Shown: one piece after another, positions 1-5,469 of the stretch
How positions within the stretch are numbered: position 1 is the stretch's first letter
How the letters are laid out: each line of letters opens with the position of its first letter
Assembly: GCA_020343755.1 (NCBI GenBank)
Contig: CP070810.1
Span: forward strand, 511,767-517,450
Length of the DNA stretch: 5,684 nt
Direction: 5' to 3'
From: Dehalococcoidia bacterium
GTDB taxonomy: Bacteria > Chloroflexota > Dehalococcoidia > Dehalococcoidales > E44-bin46
Notes under the pieces: generated by a model
Told to the model about the DNA's origin: nothing
Database searches by the model: none
Seen by the model: the letters and a program-made list of their open reading frames with translations, nothing else
Program-made: the position numbers and the translations under genes

Positions 1-46
1 CTATGAGCAAAACACTTAAAATTATTTTCTTATTTATACCTTTCAT
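1..46 (-). CDS. 5' end of a leftward gene, probable secreted or membrane protein (partial)
   Basis: An ATG at 46-44 on the minus strand opens a frame that stays open to the window edge, giving only 15 complete codons: MKGINKKIILSVLLI. It is preceded by TTGGAG with 8 bases between GGAG and ATG, a reasonable ribosome binding site. The peptide has three lysines in the first seven residues followed by an unbroken hydrophobic run, which is how a Sec signal peptide or an N-terminal membrane anchor begins. The gene is divergent from the cyclophilin gene and shares its upstream control region. What the mature protein does cannot be known from this fragment. The main doubt is length: 15 codons can stay open by chance, so the call rests on the SD, the signal-like composition and the upstream promoter candidate. 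Confidence 0.42.
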   Translation of the reverse strand, partial: MKGINKKIILSVLLI

Positions 47-101
47 CTACCACTCTCCAATTCTCTATTTTTGATTTTGTCTCCCTTTCTGTATAACGAA
101 C

Positions 102-130
102 ACTCTACTATATGAATAGACTCTTGTCAA
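102..130 (-). promoter_or_regulatory. candidate leftward sigma70-type promoter
   Basis: On the minus strand TTGACA (130-125) is a perfect -35 box. With a 17-base spacer the -10 position reads TAGAGT (107-102), four of six matches to TATAAT. A better -10 match, TATAGT at 112-107, is only 12 bases from the -35 box and is too close to use. The promoter would drive the partial leftward gene at 46-1 with a leader of about 50 bases. Confidence 0.35.
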
Positions 131-166
131 TAAACTGGCTCCACTTATGACTGTGGAGCTTGACAA
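124..166. repeat. nested inverted repeat between divergent promoters, possible operator
   Basis: The inner arms GCTCCAC (138-144) and GTGGAGC (153-159) are perfect 7-bp inverted repeats with an 8-base loop. The outer arms TTGTCAA (124-130) and TTGACAA (160-166) are also perfectly complementary and contain the two divergent -35 boxes. The left side has seven extra unpaired bases between inner and outer arms. No T-run follows on either strand, so it does not look like a terminator. Its position between two -35 boxes suits a dimeric repressor or activator site controlling both genes. It does not match the CIRCE element, and I cannot name a regulator. Confidence 0.45.
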
Positions 167-188
167 AAGTGAGTCAGCTACTTAAAGT
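160..188 (+). promoter_or_regulatory. candidate promoter of the cyclophilin lipoprotein gene
   Basis: TTGACA at 160-165 is a perfect -35 box. Seventeen bases later TAAAGT (183-188) matches four of six positions of TATAAT. Transcription would begin near 195, leaving a leader of about 28 bases with the SD at 213-219. The TTG of this -35 box could also be read as the start codon of a longer frame. The promoter reading is preferred because that TTG has no SD. Confidence 0.45.
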
Positions 189-212
189 TTCCATATTAAC
201 GCCGTTTGCAAG

Positions 213-219
213 AAAGGAG
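213..219 (+). promoter_or_regulatory. ribosome binding site that fixes the cyclophilin start
   Basis: AAAGGAG lies 3 bases before the ATG at 223 and 6 bases before a second in-frame ATG at 226. Either could be used. The SD argues against the TTG at 160, which would add 21 residues in front of a normal lipoprotein signal. Confidence 0.75.
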
Positions 220-222
220 ACT

Positions 223-816
223 ATGATGACTAAGAGTCTATACCGAATAGTTGGTATCATATTGGTTCTGGGGGCACTTCTTTCAGCGTCATGTGCTGGC
301 GCGGCACCAAAGCCAGCACCAGAGCCAGCACCAACGCCAGAGCCTAAAACCTACTCAACACCACCACCGATGACAATTGATACCAGTAAGCAATACACTG
401 CTACCATTGAAACCGAAAAGGGGAACCTAGTGCTAGAGCTATTCGCCAGTGAGGTTCCAACAACAGTCAACAATTTTGTCTTCCTCGCCCGTGACGGGTT
501 CTATGATGGTACTACATTCCACCGGGTTGTCCCAGATTTTGTGGCTCAAGGAGGAGACCCTACCGGAACCGGAACTGGCACCCCTGGCTACTACTTTGCC
601 GATGAATTCACTGAGCACACCCATGTTGTTGGTGCTCTATCAATGGCTAATTCTGGTCCCAATACCAATGGCTGCCAGTTTTTCATTACTTACACCCCAC
701 AGCCTCACCTTGATGGCAAGCATACGGTATTTGGTCAGCTAGTAGAGGGTATGGATGTCCTGGAAAAGATTAAGCAGGGTGATACTATAATACAAGTAAT
801 TATAGAGGAAAGATAG
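223..816 (+). CDS. cyclophilin-type peptidyl-prolyl cis-trans isomerase, lipoprotein
   Basis: This 197-residue protein should catalyse cis-trans isomerisation of proline peptide bonds and help fold proteins outside the cytoplasm. Residues 1-23 form a signal peptide (MMTKSLYR then a hydrophobic stretch) ending in LLSASC, so C24 is the probable lipidated cysteine. A Pro/Ala/Glu-rich linker (about 27-41) follows, then a compact cyclophilin domain from about 58 to the end. Active-site residues are in place relative to human CypA: R101 in FHR (R55), F106 (F60), Q109 in QGGD (Q63), QFFI at 152-155 (F113) and H167 in LDGKH (H126). The CypA Trp121 position is His162, a common bacterial replacement usually linked to weak cyclosporin binding. 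The start at 223 or 226 is chosen from the SD. The gene converges with the oxidoreductase gene and has its own promoter candidate. Its specific clients are unknown. Confidence 0.93.
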   Translation: MMTKSLYRIVGIILVLGALLSASCAGAAPKPAPEPAPTPEPKTYSTPPPMTIDTSKQYTATIETEKGNLVLELFASEVPTTVNNFVFLARDGFYDGTTFHRVVPDFVAQGGDPTGTGTGTPGYYFADEFTEHTHVVGALSMANSGPNTNGCQFFITYTPQPHLDGKHTVFGQLVEGMDVLEKIKQGDTIIQVIIEER

Positions 817-839
817 CCCACCTTGGCTTAGGTTGCTAG

Positions 840-2402
840 CTAGCTCATGTTCTTTATTATGTCAACTACCATTCTCCCTGTGAGCATAGCCGTGGGCACA
901 CCACCAGGAGAGAAGCACCAGTGACCGCAGGTGAACATGTTACCGATAGGGGTTCTCAGCGAGCCAACGGATGAGCTGTACTTGGTGGTAAAGGTGAGCC
1001 TTGGGTCCCAACTCCACCCTGCTGTGGCACCCTCACTATTGAGGGTACAGCGTTCATAGGTCAGTGGGGTAGCAATATCGCGGATGGTGATATGCTGGGA
1101 TAGACCTAGAATGACTCCCTCGGCAATGGCGATTAATTGATCGGCTACTTCCTGCTTCAGTTTTCGATAAGTCTCGGTCCTCTTGCCATTCTTAGTCTTC
1201 CACTTGCCAAGGTAGTCGTAAGGAGCAAAGGCTGTCAGGACGACCACGCTTTTACCCTGAGGCGCTAGAGAATCGTCTGAGAGTGAAGGGAGGGTTATCC
1301 CAATGCTACAATCCTGGAAGAAATTGGGGTCATTGGTATCCTTTTCCAAGAAGGACTTACTATAGGCGGGAAAGTAGGCGATGTGGTGCGCCAGTCCCTC
1401 AAAGCAACGTTTATCAAGGTCAGTGCCCAGATAGACACAGAACGCTGATTCAGATACCTCAGCTTTATCTATCTGAGTAACAAATTCCTCCTCAAGGTAC
1501 TGCCTGTCTATCAATTTGGTGAAGGTTTGCTTCCAGTCAATGTTAGAAACCACAAATTTAGACCGTACCTCTCTGCCATCAGCCAGCTTGACTCCGATAG
1601 CCACGCCACCCTCTACCATGATTTGGTCTACTCGAGTTCTCAGGCTTATAGTGCCACCATTCTGCCCAATGAGGTCAGTAAATAGGTTGGCAAAGTTTTG
1701 CATTCCACCGATGGGATACCAATAGTCCTTCATGAATGAGTACCACATCCCTACTGTAGTCATAGCACTCATTAATGGGTAACCTAGAGAGGCAAAGATG
1801 AGCCTTAGTTTACTATCGGTGAGGTGTCGATTTATCAAATCCTGAGAGGTTGTTTTCTGGTATCGCATTAGGTTCCTAATAAAGCTGAGGTTAGTGAAAG
1901 GAATAGAAAACAAAGCGGTTGCCTTTTGTGAGCCAGAAAGCAGGGGTAGTGCTGGCTTGTCTCCGCCAAACATTTTCTCAAACGGTATTAATAATCTGTC
2001 TAGCTCTTGGAAATATGCCTCAATCTCAGTTTCAGCTTTGGGAAATACTCTCTTGAATTCCTCCTTTACCTGGGAGAGGGAGTTTAACTTAACCCTTGTA
2101 TCTGGGGTGATAATCTGATAGTCAGTGTGGACAAATTGCACCCTGTCATATAGCCCAAGCTCTTTCAGGATGGGGAACACCAGACCATTTGAGCTAAATG
2201 ATTGTAGCCCGCCATCAAAGGTGAAGCCATTCCTTTTGAAAGAGGTTACATAGCCACCCGGCTGAGTGTACTGCTCACAAATCAATACCTTCTTGCCTGC
2301 TTTAGCCAGTGCAGCGCCGCAGGTCAAGCCACCTATCCCGGCCCCAATTATAATTACATCGTATCTAGCTTCTAGTACTGGCCCTCTTTCTTGCCTTGCC
2401 AC
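840..2402 (-). CDS. FAD-dependent oxidoreductase, phytoene desaturase / retinol saturase-like family
   Basis: The 520-residue product has the architecture of the CrtI/CrtISO/RetSat flavoprotein superfamily, which desaturates, isomerises or saturates polyenes and other hydrophobic substrates. Near the N terminus DVIIIGAGIGGL (15-26) is the FAD-binding Rossmann motif GxGxxG, with E43 in VLICEQ placed to bind the ribose. PGGY (48-51) and GFTFDGG (59-65) continue the family signature. Mid-protein YPIGGMQNFANLF and later VVSNIDW are typical family segments. Close to the C terminus TPIGNMFTCGHWCFSPGG followed by AMLTGRMVV is the second FAD-binding region. I see no transmembrane segment. The frame extends upstream to an ATG at 2498, but the GTG at 2402 is preferred: it has an SD, and a good promoter lies between the two. 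The C-terminal stop is 23 bases from the cyclophilin stop, in convergent orientation. No carotenoid-pathway gene is nearby, so the substrate is open and 'phytoene desaturase' should be read as family only. Confidence 0.88.
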   Translation of the reverse strand: MARQERGPVLEARYDVIIIGAGIGGLTCGAALAKAGKKVLICEQYTQPGGYVTSFKRNGFTFDGGLQSFSSNGLVFPILKELGLYDRVQFVHTDYQIITPDTRVKLNSLSQVKEEFKRVFPKAETEIEAYFQELDRLLIPFEKMFGGDKPALPLLSGSQKATALFSIPFTNLSFIRNLMRYQKTTSQDLINRHLTDSKLRLIFASLGYPLMSAMTTVGMWYSFMKDYWYPIGGMQNFANLFTDLIGQNGGTISLRTRVDQIMVEGGVAIGVKLADGREVRSKFVVSNIDWKQTFTKLIDRQYLEEEFVTQIDKAEVSESAFCVYLGTDLDKRCFEGLAHHIAYFPAYSKSFLEKDTNDPNFFQDCSIGITLPSLSDDSLAPQGKSVVVLTAFAPYDYLGKWKTKNGKRTETYRKLKQEVADQLIAIAEGVILGLSQHITIRDIATPLTYERCTLNSEGATAGWSWDPRLTFTTKYSSSVGSLRTPIGNMFTCGHWCFSPGGVPTAMLTGRMVVDIIKNMS

Positions 2403-2406
2403 TTTG

Positions 2407-2414
2407 CCCCCTTT
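2407..2414 (-). promoter_or_regulatory. ribosome binding site supporting the GTG start
   Basis: On the minus strand AAAGGGGG ends 4 bases before the GTG at 2402-2400. Pairing to the 16S rRNA tail is good, though the spacing is slightly short. The alternative ATG at 2498 is preceded by an A/T-rich stretch with no SD. Confidence 0.6.
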
Positions 2415-2427
2415 CAGTGCTAGCCTT

Positions 2428-2455
2428 ATGATACCCAAATCTAAGCCTTTGTCAA
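2428..2455 (-). promoter_or_regulatory. sigma70-type promoter of the FAD oxidoreductase gene
   Basis: On the minus strand a perfect TTGACA (2455-2450) is followed after 16 bases by TATCAT (2433-2428), five of six matches to TATAAT. Transcription would start near 2421, about 20 bases before the GTG start and just ahead of the SD. Since this promoter sits inside the longer reading frame, it argues that codons between 2498 and 2403 are not translated. Confidence 0.65.
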
Positions 2456-2507
2456 GGGATACCCCACTGCTCAACCTCCATGGGATGAAATTATTCATAG
2501 AAAAACG

Positions 2508-2537
2508 TTTACTTACTCATATGAGATATGATATATT
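2508..2537 (+). promoter_or_regulatory. candidate promoter of the opine dehydrogenase family gene
   Basis: TTTACT (2508-2513) and TATATT (2532-2537) are separated by 18 bases and fit -35 and -10 boxes moderately well. TATGAT at 2527-2532 is an alternative -10 with poorer spacing to any -35. The 10-bp palindrome CTCATATGAG (2516-2525) lies in the spacer and could be an operator, but palindromes this short occur several times by chance in a window of this size. Confidence 0.35.
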
Positions 2538-2554
2538 TACTTAATCTTATGTCA

Positions 2555-2561
2555 AAGGGGA
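2555..2561 (+). promoter_or_regulatory. ribosome binding site that decides the dehydrogenase start
   Basis: AAGGGGA lies directly upstream of the ATG at 2564. In-frame ATGs at 2528 and 2549 have no SD, and the first would lie within the -10 region. Starting at 2564 also places the nucleotide-binding strand right at the N terminus, as is usual in the family. Confidence 0.65.
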
Positions 2562-2563
2562 AG

Positions 2564-3658
2564 ATGCTTAGAAAAGTAGCAGTCCTAGGTGGTGGTAGTG
2601 GTGCTCATGCCATGGCGGCTGACTTAACGCTAAAAGGGCTTGAGGTAAATATGTGTGAAGCGCCGGAATTTAGGGAAGGCTTCAGCACAACCCTTGAGCG
2701 GCAAGAGATATGCCTGATTGATGCTTGGGGTAAGGAGAGAGCAGTAAAGCTGGGCATGGTGACAACGGATTTTGAGCAGGCAATAAAGGGAGTTGATTAT
2801 ATTATGATGGTTATCCCAGCCATGGGGCACAAGCGCTTTTTTAGCTCCACAATACCTTACGTGAAGGATGGGCAGACTATAGTTATGTGGTCAGGAAACT
2901 ACTCGGCGCTATTATTAGCTAATATGATGAGAGCAAAGGGAATAAAGAGAAACGTTACCCTGGCTGAAGGACATACCCTGCCTTGGGGATGCCGACTAGA
3001 AGCCCCAAGTAGAGTAAGGATATTCGTTGACGCTTGGAAGCTACTACTAGCTGCCTTTCCAGCCAAGAATACAGGTAGGGTTATAAATGACTTAAAGCAT
3101 ATTTACCCGGTGGTTCCCGGCGAGAATGTTATAGCTACTTCGCTAAACAATCTCAATCCAATTGTGCACCCGGTTGGAGCGATTCTAAACGCTGGCTGGA
3201 TTGACACTCTAGGTAAGGACTTCCACTTTTATAAGCATGCCACAACCCTATCCATAGCCAGGGCGATAAAGGCAGTTCATGAAGAAGTAGTCACAGTAGG
3301 GGAAGCTATTGGGGTAAACCTGCTTGAGTATCCTGAGGAATCATTCTGGGCAAAGAGCACAATCATGTCGGTCTACTTTAAGGCTCCCTTTAATAAAGAA
3401 GGCACTGTCGGCGATCTCGCTGAACCTTCGTCAATGAAAAGCAGGTTTATAACTGAAGATGTCCCCTATGGGCTGGTGCCTGTGGCACAATTGGCACACA
3501 AATTTAATGTTGACATCCCGATTATTGATGCTACAATCAGATTGGCTTCGGTGATAAACCAGACTGATTATTATAATGACGGAAGGTCGCTCGACGAGCT
3601 AGGGATAGCCGACCTGAGCAAAGAGGAATTGGCTGAAGTTCTACAAGAAGGGTTTTGA
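2564..3658 (+). CDS. NAD(P)-dependent octopine/nopaline (opine) dehydrogenase family protein
   Basis: The 364-residue product belongs to the opine dehydrogenase family, which reversibly joins an amino acid to a 2-oxo acid by NAD(P)H-dependent reductive condensation, or splits such an N-carboxyalkyl amino acid oxidatively. The first residues, MLRKVAVLGGGSGAHAMA, are the Rossmann strand and GxGxxA glycine-rich loop; E32 at the end of the second strand suggests NAD rather than NADP. The C-terminal half carries the family helical domain: N-rich NNLNPIVHPVG with H202 as the probable catalytic His, and FITEDVPYGLVP with D299 as the probable partner Asp. The end, GRSLDELGI, is also typical. Length matches family members of about 360 residues. 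It is divergent from the flavoprotein gene and 148 bases upstream of a TRAP transporter on the same strand, suggesting that it acts on the imported compound. Substrate and reaction direction are unknown; many genomic relatives have never been assayed. Confidence 0.88.
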   Translation: MLRKVAVLGGGSGAHAMAADLTLKGLEVNMCEAPEFREGFSTTLERQEICLIDAWGKERAVKLGMVTTDFEQAIKGVDYIMMVIPAMGHKRFFSSTIPYVKDGQTIVMWSGNYSALLLANMMRAKGIKRNVTLAEGHTLPWGCRLEAPSRVRIFVDAWKLLLAAFPAKNTGRVINDLKHIYPVVPGENVIATSLNNLNPIVHPVGAILNAGWIDTLGKDFHFYKHATTLSIARAIKAVHEEVVTVGEAIGVNLLEYPEESFWAKSTIMSVYFKAPFNKEGTVGDLAEPSSMKSRFITEDVPYGLVPVAQLAHKFNVDIPIIDATIRLASVINQTDYYNDGRSLDELGIADLSKEELAEVLQEGF

Positions 3659-3681
3659 GAAGGCGCTAAAATCTAATAGTG

Positions 3682-3793
3682 AAGGGGGTGATAGATGGTA
3701 AATATTATGTGAAATCTTGGCAAAACAAAATTTCAGAGGACGTTTTTGACTGAAAAAGAAAGGCTAGCTGAAGATATTATAAGGTACCAATAG
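3682..3793 (+). other. tiny ORF with near-perfect SD and an in-frame TGA, possible leader or broken small gene
   Basis: AAGGGGGTGAT (3682-3692) matches the full anti-SD complement AAGGAGGTGAT in all but one base, and that mismatch is a G-U wobble. With 6 bases between the G-run and ATG at 3695 the spacing is ideal. The frame reads MVNIM and then TGA at 3710-3712. Without that stop it continues for 26 codons, ending TEKERLAEDIIRYQ at TAG 3791-3793, which touches the SD of dctP. It may be a 5-residue leader peptide, a small gene inactivated by a TGG-to-TGA change, or a chance frame. TGA ends several other genes here, so general reassignment is unlikely. A 6-bp inverted repeat TGAAAT/ATTTCA (3710-3715, 3730-3735) begins at the TGA. 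The rest of the 3659-3806 gap shows no convincing promoter or terminator. Confidence 0.3.
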
Positions 3794-3806
3794 AAAGGAG
3801 GGAAGG

Positions 3807-4868
3807 ATGAAAAAGATTTTTATACCGCTAATGACGATAGCCGTAGTGGCTGCCCTACTCCTTGGCTGTATGCCAGCGGCACCAGAAGCACCACCTGAAG
3901 AGACTTTTACGTTCGTATACCATTGCCCGTGGCCTCCCAAACAAATCCTATGCGACATCGAGGATCTGTTTTTGGATAATGTTGAGGCGCGGACTGAAGG
4001 CAGGGTTACCTTTGAAAGGATCTACGGTGGTACTTTGGGGGATCTGACGGTTCAGCCCGAGCAAATCCAAAACCGTGTGTTCGACGTCGGGCAGATAAGC
4101 TATGTCTACAGCCCCGGGCAATACCCCTTGGGATGTGTGACCACTTTGCCTGGAATCGAAGATGACTCGCATGTATGGGAATACGCCACCCATGAGCTGT
4201 CAACGACGGATCCAGACATAATAGCAGAGTACTCCGCGCTAAATTCCAAGTACCTGTTCGTCTGGGCTCTGGAGCCGATGGAGATAGCGTCCCACCATCC
4301 GATAGAGAAATTAGAGGACTTCTGCGGGGACAGGGTTCGGACCCACGGCGGTTCTACCTTAGCTTTTGATGCGTTAGCTGAGGCCCTGGGGTGTAGCATA
4401 GCCCCAACAACCGTGCACTGGGGGGAACTCCCAGTGGCTGGGGCGGAGCATGTGATTGACAGTGCCTGCTTCCCGGTCCCCGTTACCGGTCGTGACGCCG
4501 GCTTGCACACTGTCTTCCCGTATTACATTACTCCCTTCCCCGTCTACCAGTTCCATTTCGCTACCGCTATAAACTTGGATGCCTGGAACGAGATACCACC
4601 TGACCTCCAGGACATAATACTCGAGTGTGCTGATGAGGCAGTACAGGATGGGCTTGACTACCTCGACTCCAAGATTGCAGGGGGGTTACAGGATTTGGAA
4701 GATGTGGGTGTGATAACTATCGACTGGCCGGCTTCGGAGATGGAGTTGTTTAGAGAGCTGGCATGCTATCCGGTGTGGGAGGACTGGGTTGCCGAGACGG
4801 AGGCTGAGGGTCTCCCAGGACAAGAGGTTTTTGACCATTTCGAGGCTATCCTTGCCCAGTACAGATGA
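3807..4868 (+). CDS. dctP: TRAP transporter substrate-binding lipoprotein (DctP family)
   Basis: This 353-residue protein should capture a small, probably carboxylate-containing ligand outside the membrane and deliver it to the DctQM permease, which uses an ion gradient for uptake. The N terminus MKKIFIPL plus a hydrophobic run ends in LLLGC, so C21 is the lipidated cysteine. The DctP fold is visible from GGTLGD (74-79), then EDFCGDRVRTHGG (170-182), in which R178 corresponds to the family arginine that clamps the ligand carboxylate, then HWGEL (204-208) with D218, and finally NLDAWNEIPPDLQ. The SD AAAGGAGG (3794-3801) is strong with 5-base spacing. The mature protein has eight further cysteines, unusually many for this family. 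Base composition appears more GC-rich than the dehydrogenase gene upstream (39 of 60 bases in 4381-4440 against 26 of 60 in 3061-3120). The exact ligand cannot be told. Confidence 0.9.
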   Translation: MKKIFIPLMTIAVVAALLLGCMPAAPEAPPEETFTFVYHCPWPPKQILCDIEDLFLDNVEARTEGRVTFERIYGGTLGDLTVQPEQIQNRVFDVGQISYVYSPGQYPLGCVTTLPGIEDDSHVWEYATHELSTTDPDIIAEYSALNSKYLFVWALEPMEIASHHPIEKLEDFCGDRVRTHGGSTLAFDALAEALGCSIAPTTVHWGELPVAGAEHVIDSACFPVPVTGRDAGLHTVFPYYITPFPVYQFHFATAINLDAWNEIPPDLQDIILECADEAVQDGLDYLDSKIAGGLQDLEDVGVITIDWPASEMELFRELACYPVWEDWVAETEAEGLPGQEVFDHFEAILAQYR

Positions 4869-4885
4869 CTGGGGAGGTGAGGTTA

Positions 4886-4934
4886 GAGGGGGATTGTGGG
4901 AAGGGCACCCCAACCCCCCTCTTATTATATTTTT
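4886..4934 (+). terminator. intercistronic hairpin with T-rich tail between dctP and dctQ
   Basis: GAGGGGG (4886-4892) pairs with CCCCCTC (4915-4921). Inside it TTG (4894-4896) pairs with CAA (4911-4913) and GGG (4898-4900) with CCC (4908-4910), closing a 7-base loop; there is one A-C mismatch and one bulged T. The stem is followed by a T-rich stretch ending in TTTTT (4930-4934). This has the form of a rho-independent terminator, but the T-run is interrupted by A residues, so it may be leaky. Inside a transporter operon it would raise dctP output over the permease genes or protect the dctP mRNA 3' end. Confidence 0.68.
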
Positions 4935-4954
4935 AGTTTAGAAAGAAAACGATA

Positions 4955-5446
4955 ATGGGAAGATTCGGCAGGTTCTCGAACTACCTAGCCAAAGGGGAAG
5001 ATGGGTTAGCATATGCTGGGGCAGGGGTAGTTATGTTTATGATGGTATACACGGTGGTGGGGGTGGCCACCCGCTACGCCGGTATGCCGATAAAGGGCTT
5101 CACAGAGTATGTTACCCTAATCTTTGTCTGGGCGATAATGTTTGCCATTTCCTATGCCCAGCGTCGGTGGGAGCATCTGTCACTGGGGATTGTGATGGAC
5201 CGGCTGGCACCAAGGCATCGCCGCCTTGTTCTTTGTGTCCTCCTTTCGTTTGGGATATTCATCTGTGTTCTGCTCACCTGGTCAGGCCTGGATAAAGCAA
5301 TTTGGGCGTATCAGACGGGGGATGAACTGCTGGGGGCGGTAGCAGTTACGACCTGGTGGTCACGGCTGGGTATACCCATTGGCATAAGCATAGCTTGCGT
5401 GCGCCTCACTGTGCAGCTGGTTCAGGTAATAAGAAGGGAGATATGA
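4955..5446 (+). CDS. dctQ: TRAP transporter small permease subunit (DctQ family)
   Basis: This 163-residue integral membrane protein is the small subunit that pairs with DctM in the TRAP permease. Four hydrophobic segments are visible at about 18-40, 50-68, 88-110 and 128-152, the usual DctQ topology. Family-like features include ATRYAGMP after the first segment, GFTEYVTLIFVWAIMF in the second, and the charged loop QRRWEHLSLGIVMDRLAP after it (standard members have an H-hydrophobic-x-hydrophobic pattern there). Length is typical. The start ATG is preceded only by a purine stretch (GAAAGAAAA) without a real SD, in contrast to dctP, suggesting low translation. It sits 86 bases after dctP, downstream of a terminator-like hairpin, and runs into dctM through a short overlapping ORF. 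Confidence 0.88.
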   Translation: MGRFGRFSNYLAKGEDGLAYAGAGVVMFMMVYTVVGVATRYAGMPIKGFTEYVTLIFVWAIMFAISYAQRRWEHLSLGIVMDRLAPRHRRLVLCVLLSFGIFICVLLTWSGLDKAIWAYQTGDELLGAVAVTTWWSRLGIPIGISIACVRLTVQLVQVIRREI

Positions 5447-5469
5447 TGATTAAGGGGACAAAGCCATGA
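5446..5469 (+). other. 7-codon minicistron bridging dctQ and dctM
   Basis: ATG at 5446 shares its A with the dctQ stop (TGATG, 5444-5448) and opens the frame MIKGTKP, whose TGA (5467-5469) overlaps the dctM ATG (ATGA, 5466-5469). AAGGGAG (5434-5440) lies 5 bases upstream, a good SD that no other start uses. The layout would let ribosomes ending dctQ restart, translate seven codons and restart again at dctM. Whether it is translated is not shown by sequence alone. Confidence 0.35.

Noticed and set aside
138..159. CIRCE heat-shock operator or terminator
   Set aside because: The arms GCTCCAC/GTGGAGC differ from the CIRCE arms and no T-run follows on either strand.
160..222. TTG start that would lengthen the cyclophilin by 21 residues
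   Set aside because: No SD precedes it, the TTG is the first half of a perfect -35 box, and the ATG at 223/226 has an AAAGGAG and gives a normal lipoprotein signal.
449..742. 97-codon plus-strand frame overlapping the cyclophilin
   Set aside because: The cyclophilin frame carries all catalytic residues; this +1 shadow has low-complexity Leu/Ser/Pro content and no family resemblance.
817..845. Bidirectional terminator between the convergent genes
   Set aside because: Only a short AGCC/GGCT pairing and the GCTAGCTAGC palindrome (834-843) are present, with no stable stem or T-run.
2516..2525. CTCATATGAG palindrome as a firm operator
   Set aside because: A 10-bp perfect palindrome is expected several times by chance in this window and it does not extend; kept only as a remark on the promoter.
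2528..2563. Upstream ATGs at 2528 and 2549 for the dehydrogenase
   Set aside because: Neither has an SD, they add residues ahead of the Rossmann strand, and the first lies within the candidate -10 region.
3695..3793. Selenocysteine-encoding small gene
   Set aside because: There is no Cys/Sec redox motif, and the weak 6-bp hairpin starts at the TGA itself, unlike a bacterial SECIS whose loop lies further downstream.
4106..4510. 134-codon minus-strand frame opposite dctP
   Set aside because: It is antisense to a clear DctP protein, its translation has no recognisable domain, and such frames are expected opposite GC-rich codons.
4873..4941. SD-like GGAGGTGA after dctP with a 15-codon TTG frame
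   Set aside because: The TTG at 4894 is 13 bases away, too far for normal initiation, and the frame is simply the terminator hairpin and its T-rich tail.
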